Shown here piece by piece: positions 6,086 to 13,627 of a DNA stretch of 18,257 nucleotides. Source of the DNA: RGIG5057 sp964642045 (GTDB lineage: Bacteria > Bacillota > Clostridia > TANB77 > CAG-465). A program made the position numbers and the translations under genes. Where the stretch lies: positions 1-18,257 of the forward strand of contig CAZXLZ010000023.1 in the NCBI GenBank assembly GCA_964642045.1, read 5' to 3'. The first letter of the stretch is position 1. Each line of letters opens with the position of its first letter. The notes beneath the pieces were generated by a model. It ran no database searches, was not told the DNA's origin, and was given only the letters and a program-made list of their open reading frames with translations.

Positions 6086-6637
6086 TTGGAAGAAAATACA
6101 AATAATCCGGCAAAAATCAATTCTACTGATGAACTAAATTGGTATGTTGTTTATACTTATTCAGGTTATGAAAATAAAGTAAAGGCAACTTTAGAGAAGT
6201 ACGTTGAAAATAGAGGGCTAAAAGATAAAATACAAGATATTGTAATACCTATGGAAGAAGAAATTGAAATAAAAGATGGGAAACAAAAGACTTCTATTAA
6301 AAAGGTATTCCCAGGTTATATATTAGTTAAGATGATAATGACTGATGAAACTTGGTATGCTGTAAAGCATATAAAAGGTGTATTTAGCTTTGTTGGTGTA
6401 GGTGAAAAACCTATGCCACTTACTGAAGAAGAAATGAAATCTCTAGGTATTGAAGACGTTGTATCTTTAGATTATGAAGTAGGAGATAATGTAAGAATAG
6501 TAACAGATCCATTCTATAACTATCCGGCTGTTATAGAGAAAATATTAAAAGATAAGAGAAGAGTAGTTGTAACGGTTGATATGTTTGGTAGAAAAACAAC
6601 AGTGGATCTAGAATTTGATCAAGTGCAAAAAATGTAG
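6086..6637 (+). CDS. nusG: Transcription termination/antitermination protein NusG
   Basis: NusG binds RNA polymerase and modulates pausing, termination and coupling to the ribosome. The 183-aa product has the NGN domain (NWYVVYTYSGYENKVKATLE, then KKVFPGYILVKMIM and WYAVKHIKGVFSFVG) at about residues 16-120. A C-terminal KOW domain (GDNVRIVTDPFYNYPAVIEK) lies at about 134-183. The length is normal. It begins at TTG 6086, with AAAGGAGA at about 6070-6079 as ribosome binding site; no ATG is well placed. It lies 19 bases after secE and 41 bases before rplK in the same operon. The N-terminal leader before the NGN domain (MEENTNNPAKINSTDEL) is hydrophilic and somewhat longer than in most homologues. 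Confidence 0.97.
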   Translation: MEENTNNPAKINSTDELNWYVVYTYSGYENKVKATLEKYVENRGLKDKIQDIVIPMEEEIEIKDGKQKTSIKKVFPGYILVKMIMTDETWYAVKHIKGVFSFVGVGEKPMPLTEEEMKSLGIEDVVSLDYEVGDNVRIVTDPFYNYPAVIEKILKDKRRVVVTVDMFGRKTTVDLEFDQVQKM

Positions 6638-6678
6638 TTATTACATTTATATATATCGCTTTAAGGAGGTGAATTAAG

Positions 6679-7107
6679 ATGGCAGAAAAGAAAATAACAC
6701 ACGTTGTAAAGTTACAAATTGAAGCTGGTAAAGCTAATCCAGCACCACCAGTAGGTCCAGCTCTTGGTCCAACAGGTATAAATATTATGCAATTTTGTAA
6801 AGCTTTCAATGATCAAACTGCAAAAGATGCAGGAATGATATTCCCAGTTATTTTAACAGTTTATGCTGATAAAACTTTTGAATTTGTGCTTAAAACAGCG
6901 CCTGCTGCAGTTTTATTAAAGAAAGCTGCGAAAATAGAAAAAGGTTCTGGAAAACCACATAAAGAGAAAGTTGCAACAGTAACTGTAGCTCAGTGTGAAG
7001 AAATTGCAAAAGTAAAAATGCAAGATTTAAATGCATCATCTTTAGAGTCAGCAGTATCTATGGTTAAAGGTACAGCTAGATCAATGGGGATAGTTGTTAA
7101 AGATTAG
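6679..7107 (+). CDS. rplK: 50S ribosomal protein L11
   Basis: L11 binds 23S rRNA at the GTPase-associated centre and is needed for factor function and, through RelA-type enzymes, for the stringent response. The 142-aa product is full length. The N-terminal domain carries the proline-rich PAPPVGPALGPTGINIMQFC block. The C-terminal rRNA-binding domain ends SSLESAVSMVKGTARSMGI. The ATG at 6679 is preceded by AAGGAGGTG at about 6663-6671. rplA follows in the same operon after a 55-base gap that may carry an L1 regulatory site. Confidence 0.98.
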   Translation: MAEKKITHVVKLQIEAGKANPAPPVGPALGPTGINIMQFCKAFNDQTAKDAGMIFPVILTVYADKTFEFVLKTAPAAVLLKKAAKIEKGSGKPHKEKVATVTVAQCEEIAKVKMQDLNASSLESAVSMVKGTARSMGIVVKD

Positions 7108-7110
7108 TTA

Positions 7111-7143
7111 TGGGAGAGCATTATTTAATGTTCGCTTGCACCA
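7111..7143 (+). promoter_or_regulatory. Possible L1-binding mRNA stem between rplK and rplA
   Basis: GAGCATTA at 7116-7123 can pair with TAATGTTC at 7126-7133. The outer TGG (7111-7113) and CCA (7141-7143) can close the structure just before the rplA ribosome binding site. In many bacteria L1 represses this operon by binding mRNA that mimics its rRNA site. This assignment is by position and pairing only. Confidence 0.3.
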
Positions 7144-7162
7144 AAAGGAGGGAAAACAAAAA

Positions 7163-7846
7163 ATGAGTAAGAGAATGAAAGAAGCTTCTGGGTTATTAGA
7201 AAAAGGTAAAACTTATAGTATTGATGAAGCTTTGGAATTAGTCTCTAAGATGCCAAAAGCAAAATTTGATGAAACTGTAGAAATGCACATTAAGTTAGGC
7301 GTTGATGGTAAACAAGCAGACCAGCAAGTTAGAGGAGTTGTAGTGCTTCCTAATGGTACTGGTAAAACAAAAAAAGTATTAGTTATAGCAAAAGCTGATA
7401 AAGCAGAAGCTGCTAAAGCTGCTGGAGCAGATTATGTTGGTGAAGAAGATATGATAAATAAAATTGTGTCTGAAAACTGGCTTGATTTTGATACAGTTAT
7501 TGCTACACCTGATATGATGCCAGCTCTAGGTAAAGTTGCTAAGATTTTAGGACCTAAAGGTTTAATGCCAAACCCTAAATCTGGAACTGTTACTGTAGAT
7601 GTTGCAAAAGCAGTTACTGAAACAAAAGCTGGTAAAATCGAGTATAGACTAGATAAGAACAATATAGTACATTGCCCAATAGGCAAAGTATCTTTTGGAA
7701 GTGAAAAAATAAAAGAAAACTATACAACGTTACTTGAGACTATAATTAAAGCTAAACCAGCTGCAGCAAAAGGAACATATTTACAATCTGTATCTATTGC
7801 TACAACTATGGGCGCTGGAATAAAAGTAAACCCAGCATCAAAATAA
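7163..7846 (+). CDS. rplA: 50S ribosomal protein L1
   Basis: L1 forms the mobile stalk next to the ribosomal E site and in many bacteria represses its own operon. From the ATG at 7163 (AGGAGGG at 7146-7152) the product is 227 aa, the usual length, beginning MSKRMKEASGLLEKGKTYSI. A longer open frame reaches back to 7094, but that would overlap rplK and has no ribosome binding site, so it is rejected. Family landmarks are VEMHIKLGVDGKQADQQVRG, VLPNGTGKTKKVLV, MPALGKVAKILGPKGLMPNP, and SGTVTVDV with KAGKIEYRLDKNNIVHCPIG. It is followed by the L10 leader and rplJ. Confidence 0.98.
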   Translation: MSKRMKEASGLLEKGKTYSIDEALELVSKMPKAKFDETVEMHIKLGVDGKQADQQVRGVVVLPNGTGKTKKVLVIAKADKAEAAKAAGADYVGEEDMINKIVSENWLDFDTVIATPDMMPALGKVAKILGPKGLMPNPKSGTVTVDVAKAVTETKAGKIEYRLDKNNIVHCPIGKVSFGSEKIKENYTTLLETIIKAKPAAAKGTYLQSVSIATTMGAGIKVNPASK

Positions 7847-7854
7847 TAGTTAAA

Positions 7855-7968
7855 TATATGCCAAAGACAGTAGGTAAAGCGTTTTGCTTATAAATTCCTA
7901 CCGAGGTGCTTAAAATAAGTAGATTAAAGTCTGCAAAAGCACCTTGCTTTGCAGATTTTTATAATTTA
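7855..7968 (+). promoter_or_regulatory. Ribosomal protein L10 leader (rplJL autoregulatory RNA)
   Basis: The 136-base gap between rplA and rplJ holds the known L10-leader pattern: CCAAAGACAGTAGG at 7861-7874 and CCTACCGAGGTGC at 7897-7909. GTAGG (7870-7874) pairs with CCTAC (7897-7901), and the conserved CCGAGGTGC follows. The L10(L12)4 complex binds such leaders and, in Bacillus subtilis, controls rplJL by transcription attenuation. Here the downstream terminator (7926-7960) competes with an 8-bp pairing of AGGTGCTT (7904-7911) with AAGCACCT (7937-7944), so the switch can be read directly from the sequence. Confidence 0.85.
7926..7960 (+). terminator. Attenuator terminator inside the L10 leader
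   Basis: TCTGCAAAAGC at 7930-7940 pairs with GCTTTGCAGA at 7946-7955 (one bulged A, 5-base loop), extended at the base by A-T and G-U pairs, and followed by five T. It lies before the rplJ ribosome binding site, so it works as a leader attenuator rather than an operon end. Confidence 0.75.
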
Positions 7969-7982
7969 AGGAGGTGTTTATA

Positions 7983-8486
7983 TTGCCAAGTGAGAAAATA
8001 CTAAAGCAAAAGAAAGAACAAGTTAAAAGCTTGTCAGAAAAAATCAAAAATTCTAAAATAGTTATATTTACAGAATATAGGGGTATAACTGTTGAAGAAG
8101 ACGCAAAATTACGTTCAGATCTTAGAAAAGAAAATAATGAATGTATGGTTGTTAAAAACTCTATAATTTCATTTGCAGCTAAAGAAGCTAAAGTTGAAGG
8201 ATTAGAGAGCGTTTTAGAAGGCCCAACAGCTGTAATTATCGGTAATGATGATTATGTATCACCAGCTAAAATTTTAAATGCATATGCTAAAGAGCATGAA
8301 TTCTATAAATTTAAAGCTGGAATAATGGATGGTAAAGTTATTTCTGAAAAAGAAATAAAAACTTTAGCAAGCTTACCATCAAAAGAAACATTATACTCAA
8401 TGCTTGCTTCTGCACTTCTTGGAAATATACGTAACTTAGCAGTTGTGTTAAACCAAGCTAAAGAAAAGCAGGAAGCAAATGCTTAA
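7983..8486 (+). CDS. rplJ: 50S ribosomal protein L10
   Basis: L10 anchors the L7/L12 dimers to the ribosome and, with L12, represses its own mRNA. The start is TTG 7983 with GGAGGTG at 7969-7975, which gives MPSEKILKQKKEQVKSLSEK and 167 aa. An in-frame GTG at 7974 lies within the ribosome binding site and is rejected. Family motifs include VIFTEYRGITVEEDAKLRSD, NECMVVKNSIISFAA and EGPTAVII. The alpha-helical C-terminal part (SMLASALLGNIRNLAVVLNQ) binds L12. rplL follows after 43 bases. Confidence 0.97.
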   Translation: MPSEKILKQKKEQVKSLSEKIKNSKIVIFTEYRGITVEEDAKLRSDLRKENNECMVVKNSIISFAAKEAKVEGLESVLEGPTAVIIGNDDYVSPAKILNAYAKEHEFYKFKAGIMDGKVISEKEIKTLASLPSKETLYSMLASALLGNIRNLAVVLNQAKEKQEANA

Positions 8487-8529
8487 ATTAAATATAGATA
8501 TTAGATAAATTGAAAGGGAGAGAATTAAA

Positions 8530-8904
8530 ATGGAAAAAATAGAAAAAATAGTTGAAGAAATTGAAAAATTATCTGTAATTGAACTTGCTGACTTAGTTAA
8601 AGCTATAGAAGAAAAATTTGGAGTATCTGCTGCTGCAGCAGTAGTTGCTGGACCAGCTGGAGCAGGAGCAGTAGCTGGAGCTGCAGAAGAAAAAACAGAA
8701 TTTAATGTAGTATTAAAAGATGCTGGAGCAAACAAAATACCAGTAATTAAAGTTGTTAAAGAAGCAACTGGTCTTGGTCTAAAAGAAGCTAAAGATATAG
8801 TTGATGCAGCACCAAAGACAATAAAAGAAAATATGCCTAAAGCTGATGCTGAAAAATTAGTTGAAGATTTAGCAGCAGCAGGAGCAGTAGCTGAATTACA
8901 ATAA
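8530..8904 (+). CDS. rplL: 50S ribosomal protein L7/L12
   Basis: L7/L12 forms the flexible stalk that recruits translation GTPases. The 124-aa product has the dimerisation N-terminus (IEKLSVIELADLVKAIEEKF), an alanine/glycine-rich hinge (about residues 35-57) and the globular C-terminal domain (EFNVVLKDAGANKIPVIKVV, TGLGLKEAKDIVDAAP). The ATG at 8530 follows the weaker but adequate GAAAGGGAG at about 8511-8519. This is the last gene of the operon: a strong terminator follows, and rpoB, which comes next in most bacteria, is not there. Confidence 0.98.
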   Translation: MEKIEKIVEEIEKLSVIELADLVKAIEEKFGVSAAAAVVAGPAGAGAVAGAAEEKTEFNVVLKDAGANKIPVIKVVKEATGLGLKEAKDIVDAAPKTIKENMPKADAEKLVEDLAAAGAVAELQ

Positions 8905-8919
8905 TATATAGTATTTAAA

Positions 8920-8946
8920 AAGATGGGATTTTCCCATCTTTTTTTT
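8920..8946 (+). terminator. Strong rho-independent terminator after rplL
   Basis: AAGATGGGA at 8920-8928 pairs perfectly with TCCCATCTT at 8932-8940 over a TTT loop, followed by six more T. It ends the ribosomal operon. Confidence 0.93.
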
Positions 8947-8999
8947 CATATTCTAAAAGTCAAAAAAAATCATATATTGTATTAAAGTGAGGTACAAAT

Positions 9000-9695
9000 A
9001 TGAAATTTATAAATATATCGTGGATAATAAAACATAGACTACATTTAATAATAATAGTGTCAAGTATTATAGGTGCTATTTTGATATCATATTCTTGTTA
9101 TAATATATTTAATACAAAAACATCAAATGTAAATAAGAATTTAACTATATTTAATCTTACCTCATATAGTACAAAATATACCGTAACTGTAAATTCTAAC
9201 AAGACTACTAATGTTTATACAGTTGAGGAATTATATAAAAGTGTGGATAGCGTAGAGAATTTTAGATTTAATTACAAAGATTTTATGCAAAATGATTATT
9301 CAATTATAATTTCAGGAAGCAAACTTAAGGTTATAAATGATCTACAAATAAGCAGATATGTAAGTACTATTCAAAATACCAAAAAAGAAAATTTATATAG
9401 TTTATCAACATATATAGATATTTTGAGGGATGAATGTTTTAAAACTGATATAGAAATGACAGAAGTTACAACTACATATAATATATATTTAAAAGAAAAA
9501 ATAAATGAAGATATTGCAAATGAATATATGGAAATTTTAAATAGTAGTCAAAATATTGATAAAATTGAAGTATATTTAATCTCTAATAAGCCCAAGACTA
9601 TAAAAGCTTTTAAAAATGAAAAAGAATTATTTATTATAGATTACTTAGATTTTATTCCAAATGATGATATTGATATAAATTTATTTGAGGTGTAG
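9000..9695 (+). CDS. Single-pass membrane protein of unknown function, upstream of mazF
   Basis: This 231-aa protein starts at ATG 9000, with GAGGT at 8989-8993. It has one membrane helix near the N-terminus (about residues 14-37, LHLIIIVSSIIGAILISYSC) preceded by KHR. By the positive-inside rule the remaining 190 residues should lie outside the membrane. That part is rich in Asn, Thr, Ser, Ile and Tyr, has two predicted-helical patches (SRYVSTIQNTKKENLYSLST; KINEDIANEYMEILNSSQNI) and ends in an acidic tail (DYLDFIPNDDIDINLFEV). I do not recognise the family. Its stop lies only 5 bases before the mazF start, and its last codons contain mazF's ribosome binding site, so the two genes are coupled. 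No clear promoter was found in the 53 bases after the rplL terminator. Confidence 0.8.
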   Translation: MKFINISWIIKHRLHLIIIVSSIIGAILISYSCYNIFNTKTSNVNKNLTIFNLTSYSTKYTVTVNSNKTTNVYTVEELYKSVDSVENFRFNYKDFMQNDYSIIISGSKLKVINDLQISRYVSTIQNTKKENLYSLSTYIDILRDECFKTDIEMTEVTTTYNIYLKEKINEDIANEYMEILNSSQNIDKIEVYLISNKPKTIKAFKNEKELFIIDYLDFIPNDDIDINLFEV

Positions 9696-9700
9696 TAATT

Positions 9701-10072
9701 ATGATAATAAAAAGAGGAGAAATATATTATGCAAATTTATCGCCTGTTATAGGTAGTGAGCAAGATGGTATAAGACCAGTGCTAATAGTTCAAAATGATA
9801 TAGGAAATAAATATAGTCCAACTGTTATTGTAGTTGCAATAACTTCAAAAACAAAAAGCAATCTTCCAACGCATATAAAAATAGACGGGCAAAAATATGG
9901 ACTAGAAAAAAATTCTATAATCCTAGCAGAACAAATAAGGACTTTAGATAAATCAAGACTTATAAAAAAAGTAGGAAAGCTAGATGATGATATAATGAAA
10001 AAAGTAAGAGACGCTATACTAATTAGCTGTGATGTAAGATCAGACATGAAAAATTTATTAAGATATATATAA
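9701..10072 (+). CDS. mazF: MazF/EndoA-type endoribonuclease toxin (PemK family)
   Basis: MazF toxins cut single-stranded mRNA at short specific sites and arrest growth unless held by an antitoxin. The 123-aa product matches the Bacillus EndoA/MazF type closely in pattern: RGEIYYANLSPVIGSEQDGI, RPVLIVQNDIGNKYSPTVIV, LPTHIKID and ILAEQIRTLDKSRL. The catalytic residues known from Bacillus MazF, Arg25 and Thr48, are both present at those numbers, so it is expected to be active. The ATG at 9701 has GAGGTG at 9687-9692, inside the end of the upstream gene. No MazE-like antitoxin gene lies on either side. Upstream is a membrane protein, and downstream a terminator followed by a penicillin-binding protein. 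Confidence 0.95.
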   Translation: MIIKRGEIYYANLSPVIGSEQDGIRPVLIVQNDIGNKYSPTVIVVAITSKTKSNLPTHIKIDGQKYGLEKNSIILAEQIRTLDKSRLIKKVGKLDDDIMKKVRDAILISCDVRSDMKNLLRYI

Positions 10073-10125
10073 TAAGATAGCTTCATTAAAGTAACGTTAA
10101 TGAAGCTATCTTAAGATTATTTTTC
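10073..10125 (+). terminator. Long hairpin terminator after mazF
   Basis: A perfect 17-bp stem, 10073-10089 with 10097-10113 (core AGATAGCTTCATTAA and its inverse), starts at the base after the mazF stop. The T tract is offset (TTATTTTTC at 10117-10125), so termination may be less efficient than the stem suggests. The stem also protects the 3' end. Confidence 0.75.
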
Positions 10126-10186
10126 AAAAAAAATGTATATAATATTTATATAAATTTCTAAATAATTATAAAAAATAAGTAAATAA

Positions 10187-10215
10187 TTGTTAATAAAAAA
10201 ATTTTATGATATAAT
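10187..10215 (+). promoter_or_regulatory. Promoter of the penicillin-binding protein operon
   Basis: TTGTTA at 10187-10192, a 17-bp spacer and a perfect TATAAT at 10210-10215 predict transcription from about 10222, which leaves about 28 bases before the start codon at 10250. Confidence 0.75.
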
Positions 10216-10249
10216 CTATGTGTTAGATTATAAAAATGAGGTGATTTTC

Positions 10250-12631
10250 TTGAAAAAAGAGAAAAAAACAAAGTATAGGTCTAGCTCTTTAAATAGTACA
10301 AAGCTAAGAAAAGAGCAAAGAGCAGACAGAAAAGAAATAAAAAAGAAAAATAAGAAAGATAAAAAGATTGGTTGGAAAATATTTAAGATAGCACTTTTGA
10401 TTATTTTGGCTATAGGTGTTATAGGTATAGGTGTGGCCTTTGGGGTTGTATCTAACATTATAGATAATACTGACCCAGTGGATCTTGATAGTCTTTCAGA
10501 TTTACAAATGTCAAGTATAATTCTTGATAAAGATGGAAATGAAATTCAAGTTCTTCAAGCAGGTGAAAATAGAATTTGGGTTAATTATAGTGATATTCCA
10601 CAAAATCTAATTAATGCAGTAATTGCGATAGAAGATGAAAGATTCTATACACATCATGGTGTAGATATAAAAAGAACGGGTGCAGCTATTTTGAGCTATA
10701 TTTTCAGTGGTGGAGATTCTGACTTTGGTGGTAGTACGATAACTCAGCAGCTTGTTAAGAATATGAAATCAGATAAAGAAAAAAGTTGGAAAAGAAAAAT
10801 AAGAGAATGGTATAGAGCAGTAGCTTTAGAAACTCAGATTGATAAAAATAGTATTATGGGTCATTACTTAAACTTAGTTTATTTAGGTGAAAATGCCCAT
10901 GGTGTAAGTGCTGCAGCATATACATATTTTAATAAGGATGTAAGTGAGCTTAGTATTGCAGAATGTGCGATCTTAGCAGCTCAAATACAGTCGCCAGCTT
11001 CTACAAACCCTTATGTAAGTGATGAGTCAAGATCTAATTTATTTAATAGACAAAAACTTGTTTTAGGTAAAATGCTAGAACTTGGATTTATATCTAATGA
11101 GCAATATGATGAAGCAATAAATGAAGATGTAAAATTTGAAAAAGGTGTTCTAGGTCAGGCAACAGCTACAACAAGCTATTATGTAGATGCTGTAATTGAA
11201 GCAGTAATTGAGGATTTAGCAAAACAAAAAGGAATAGAAAAAAGTGCGGCAGAAAAAGATTTATATACAAAAGGATATACAATATATTCAAATCAAGATA
11301 CTACGCTTCAAAATACATTAAATGAATCATTTGCAGATGCAAATTTATTCTATGTTGATGATGATGGAAGTTTCATGCAATCAGCTATGGTTGTTGAAGA
11401 CCATAGTACAGGTAAAGTACTTGGAATAATTGGTGGAGCAGATACGAAAGTTGGATCTAGAACTTTAAATAGAGCAACTCAAATGAGAAAACAACCAGGT
11501 TCTTGTATGAAACCGATAGGCGCTTATGGACCAGCTGTTGAGCTTGGTGTTGCTTCAGCTGGAACTGGAGTTGATGACTGTGAAGGACATTGGGGAGGAT
11601 ATTCTCCACATAACTATTATGGATATTTTAATGGCTTTGTTACAGTAAGGGAGGCAATAGCTCAGTCTATGAATCTTCCAGCTGTTAGAACTTGTGCTTC
11701 TGTTGGAGTAGATTATGCATATAATTTTGCATATAATTTAGGATTTACTCAAATGACAGATGCAGATAAAAGTTTGCCAGCACTTGCACTTGGTGGACTT
11801 AATACACCACCAACTGTACTTCAGATGGCTGCTGCATACTCAACTTTTGCAAATGATGGTGTATATATAACACCAACATTCTATACTGAAGTAAAAGATA
11901 AAAATGGTGAAACAGTTGTAAAACCAGAAACAGAAGCAAAAAGAGTAATGAAGTCTACAACAGCATTTATAATTACTAGCTGTCTTCAAACAGTTATAAC
12001 ATCTGGAACTGGAACAGGATCAGTTACAAGAGGAAATATTGACCTTGCAGGAAAAACAGGTAACACAAATGATGACTATGATCAATGGTTTATTGGTTAT
12101 TCACCATATTACACTATTGCGTGCTGGAACGGCTATGATGAAAATAGAGTTATAGGATATAGAAGAGCTCTTGGAGCATATCCGTATACATCATTATTCT
12201 TGTTTAATAGGGTTCAAGAAAGAATACATGCGGGACTTCCTGCCGCTACATTTAATGTACCAGCTGGTATAGTTTCAGCTACAGTATGTAGAGATTCAGG
12301 ACTTATAGCAACAGATGCATGTAAAAATGATCCTAGAGGAAGTAGAGAAAGAGCAGATATATTTGCTAGTGGTTCTGTTCCAACTGCAACTTGCACAGTT
12401 CATAAAGAAGCAGAAGTTTGCACAGTTACAGGAAAACTTGCTGGTGAATATTGTAAGACAAAGAAAATGTCTTTCATAACAAGAGGAGAAACTCCAAATG
12501 TAAAACCTAGAGATTGGGGATATATGCTTCCAACAGAAACATGTACTGAGTGTAAAAAGCCAGTTGAAAAACCAAAACCTGATGTAGATATTTACCCAAT
12601 AAAACCAAAACCTAGCGTTGAGATATATTAA
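10250..12631 (+). CDS. Class A penicillin-binding protein (transglycosylase/transpeptidase)
   Basis: This bifunctional enzyme polymerises lipid II into glycan strands and cross-links the peptides outside the cytoplasmic membrane. From TTG 10250 (GAGGTGA at 10238-10244) it has 793 aa. A longer frame back to 10187 is rejected, because that codon is part of the -35 box. Order of parts: lysine-rich cytosolic tail (1-43), membrane helix (44-67), GT51 glycosyltransferase with catalytic Glu128 in EDERFYTHHG and the GGSTITQQLVKN motif, and a transpeptidase with SCMK (Ser418, Lys421), SMN (473-475) and KTG (602-604). A C-terminal extension with several cysteines and a proline/lysine-rich end (KPKPDVDIYPIKPKP) follows. 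All catalytic motifs are intact, so it should be active and a beta-lactam target. It is the PBP1A type; an exact pbpA/ponA name is not safe. It leads a three-gene envelope operon. Confidence 0.96.
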   Translation: MKKEKKTKYRSSSLNSTKLRKEQRADRKEIKKKNKKDKKIGWKIFKIALLIILAIGVIGIGVAFGVVSNIIDNTDPVDLDSLSDLQMSSIILDKDGNEIQVLQAGENRIWVNYSDIPQNLINAVIAIEDERFYTHHGVDIKRTGAAILSYIFSGGDSDFGGSTITQQLVKNMKSDKEKSWKRKIREWYRAVALETQIDKNSIMGHYLNLVYLGENAHGVSAAAYTYFNKDVSELSIAECAILAAQIQSPASTNPYVSDESRSNLFNRQKLVLGKMLELGFISNEQYDEAINEDVKFEKGVLGQATATTSYYVDAVIEAVIEDLAKQKGIEKSAAEKDLYTKGYTIYSNQDTTLQNTLNESFADANLFYVDDDGSFMQSAMVVEDHSTGKVLGIIGGADTKVGSRTLNRATQMRKQPGSCMKPIGAYGPAVELGVASAGTGVDDCEGHWGGYSPHNYYGYFNGFVTVREAIAQSMNLPAVRTCASVGVDYAYNFAYNLGFTQMTDADKSLPALALGGLNTPPTVLQMAAAYSTFANDGVYITPTFYTEVKDKNGETVVKPETEAKRVMKSTTAFIITSCLQTVITSGTGTGSVTRGNIDLAGKTGNTNDDYDQWFIGYSPYYTIACWNGYDENRVIGYRRALGAYPYTSLFLFNRVQERIHAGLPAATFNVPAGIVSATVCRDSGLIATDACKNDPRGSRERADIFASGSVPTATCTVHKEAEVCTVTGKLAGEYCKTKKMSFITRGETPNVKPRDWGYMLPTETCTECKKPVEKPKPDVDIYPIKPKPSVEIY

Positions 12632-12649
12632 TTAGAAAGGATAATATAG

Positions 12650-13600
12650 ATGAAAAAGTTAAAGACAATAGGACTTTACTTATTAGTTCAAATATTAGTT
12701 TTACCACTTTTAATACTTGGTCTTATATATTATGGACCATATACTAATATAAGAGATATGATAGTTACAACATCTATGACTACTATGTCACATCAATATT
12801 TTGCAACTTGGTTTTTAAGTGATGAGACTATAAATGAAATAATGGAAGCAAGTAAACCAGCTGAAATAGAGGAAGAACAAAATCTAAAAGATGTAGTGAT
12901 AAAGGAAAATCCAACAAACGGTATAGAATATATTAATGTAAGTTCTTCAACGTATAATGCTCATCTTTTAATAATAGATGATCCATCAAGGGTAAAACTT
13001 GCAGTTGCTCCAAGGCTTGGTACGGCTGGAGCAACTGTACCACAAATTGTAGAATATTATGGCGCAGTAGGCGGAATAAATGGTTCTGGATTTGCTGATG
13101 ATGCTTTAGGAACAGGTGGAGTGCCAGATGGTCTCCTAATATCAAATGGTCAGGTCGTAACACCTAATGAAACAGGTTATTACGCATTTGTAGGCTTTAA
13201 CAATGAAAATAAATTAGTGCTTTCAAATAGTATGTCATATTACTCAATAATAAATATGGGTGTACGTGATGCATGCACATTTGGACCAATTTTAGTATAT
13301 AATGGCCGTGGAACAATTTCTATTGGAGGTGGAGGCGGAGGTCTCCAACCTAGAACAGCAATAGGGCAAACTAGTGATGGGAAAGTATTGTTTTTAGTTA
13401 TTGATGGACGTTCATTAAAAAGTTTTGGTGGCACATTAAGAGATGCCCAAGATATTTTGCTTCAGTATGGTGCATATAACGCATTTAATCTAGATGGAGG
13501 AGCATCTACTACTATGTTTTATGATGGAAGACTTATGAATTCGCCAAGTGACATTATGGGTGAAAGATATGTTCCTTGTGCGTGGATAATAACTAAATAA
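12650..13600 (+). CDS. Phosphodiester glycosidase (NAGPA-domain) family protein, membrane-anchored
   Basis: This 316-aa protein starts at ATG 12650, 18 bases after the penicillin-binding protein gene and behind AAAGGA. A hydrophobic helix at about residues 6-27 (GLYLLVQILVLPLLILGLIY) serves as signal anchor, so the domain is outside the membrane. The C-terminal 200 residues carry the hallmarks of the NAGPA family: GGINGSGFADD, TFGPILVYNGRG, a glycine run followed by PRTAIGQTSDGKVLFLVIDG, and FNLDGGASTTMFYDG. In this family the founding enzyme removes N-acetylglucosamine from phosphodiesters. Bacterial members often act on cell-wall or exopolysaccharide sugar phosphates, but the substrate here is unknown. 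Linkage to the penicillin-binding protein points to envelope remodelling. Confidence 0.9.
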   Translation: MKKLKTIGLYLLVQILVLPLLILGLIYYGPYTNIRDMIVTTSMTTMSHQYFATWFLSDETINEIMEASKPAEIEEEQNLKDVVIKENPTNGIEYINVSSSTYNAHLLIIDDPSRVKLAVAPRLGTAGATVPQIVEYYGAVGGINGSGFADDALGTGGVPDGLLISNGQVVTPNETGYYAFVGFNNENKLVLSNSMSYYSIINMGVRDACTFGPILVYNGRGTISIGGGGGGLQPRTAIGQTSDGKVLFLVIDGRSLKSFGGTLRDAQDILLQYGAYNAFNLDGGASTTMFYDGRLMNSPSDIMGERYVPCAWIITK

Positions 13601-13627
13601 TAAAAATCACGGGGGATTAATAATATA

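Noticed and set aside
7094..7162. Longer N-terminus for rplA starting inside rplK
   Set aside because: It overlaps rplK and lacks a ribosome binding site, while ATG 7163 has AGGAGGG and gives the standard L1 length.
10187..10249. 21-residue N-terminal extension of the penicillin-binding protein
   Set aside because: The TTG used would be the -35 box of the promoter and upstream of the predicted transcript start; TTG 10250 has a proper ribosome binding site.
13240..13434. Minus-strand 64-codon open frame with a proline run
   Set aside because: It is the complement of the glycine run in the NAGPA-domain gene; no independent coding evidence.
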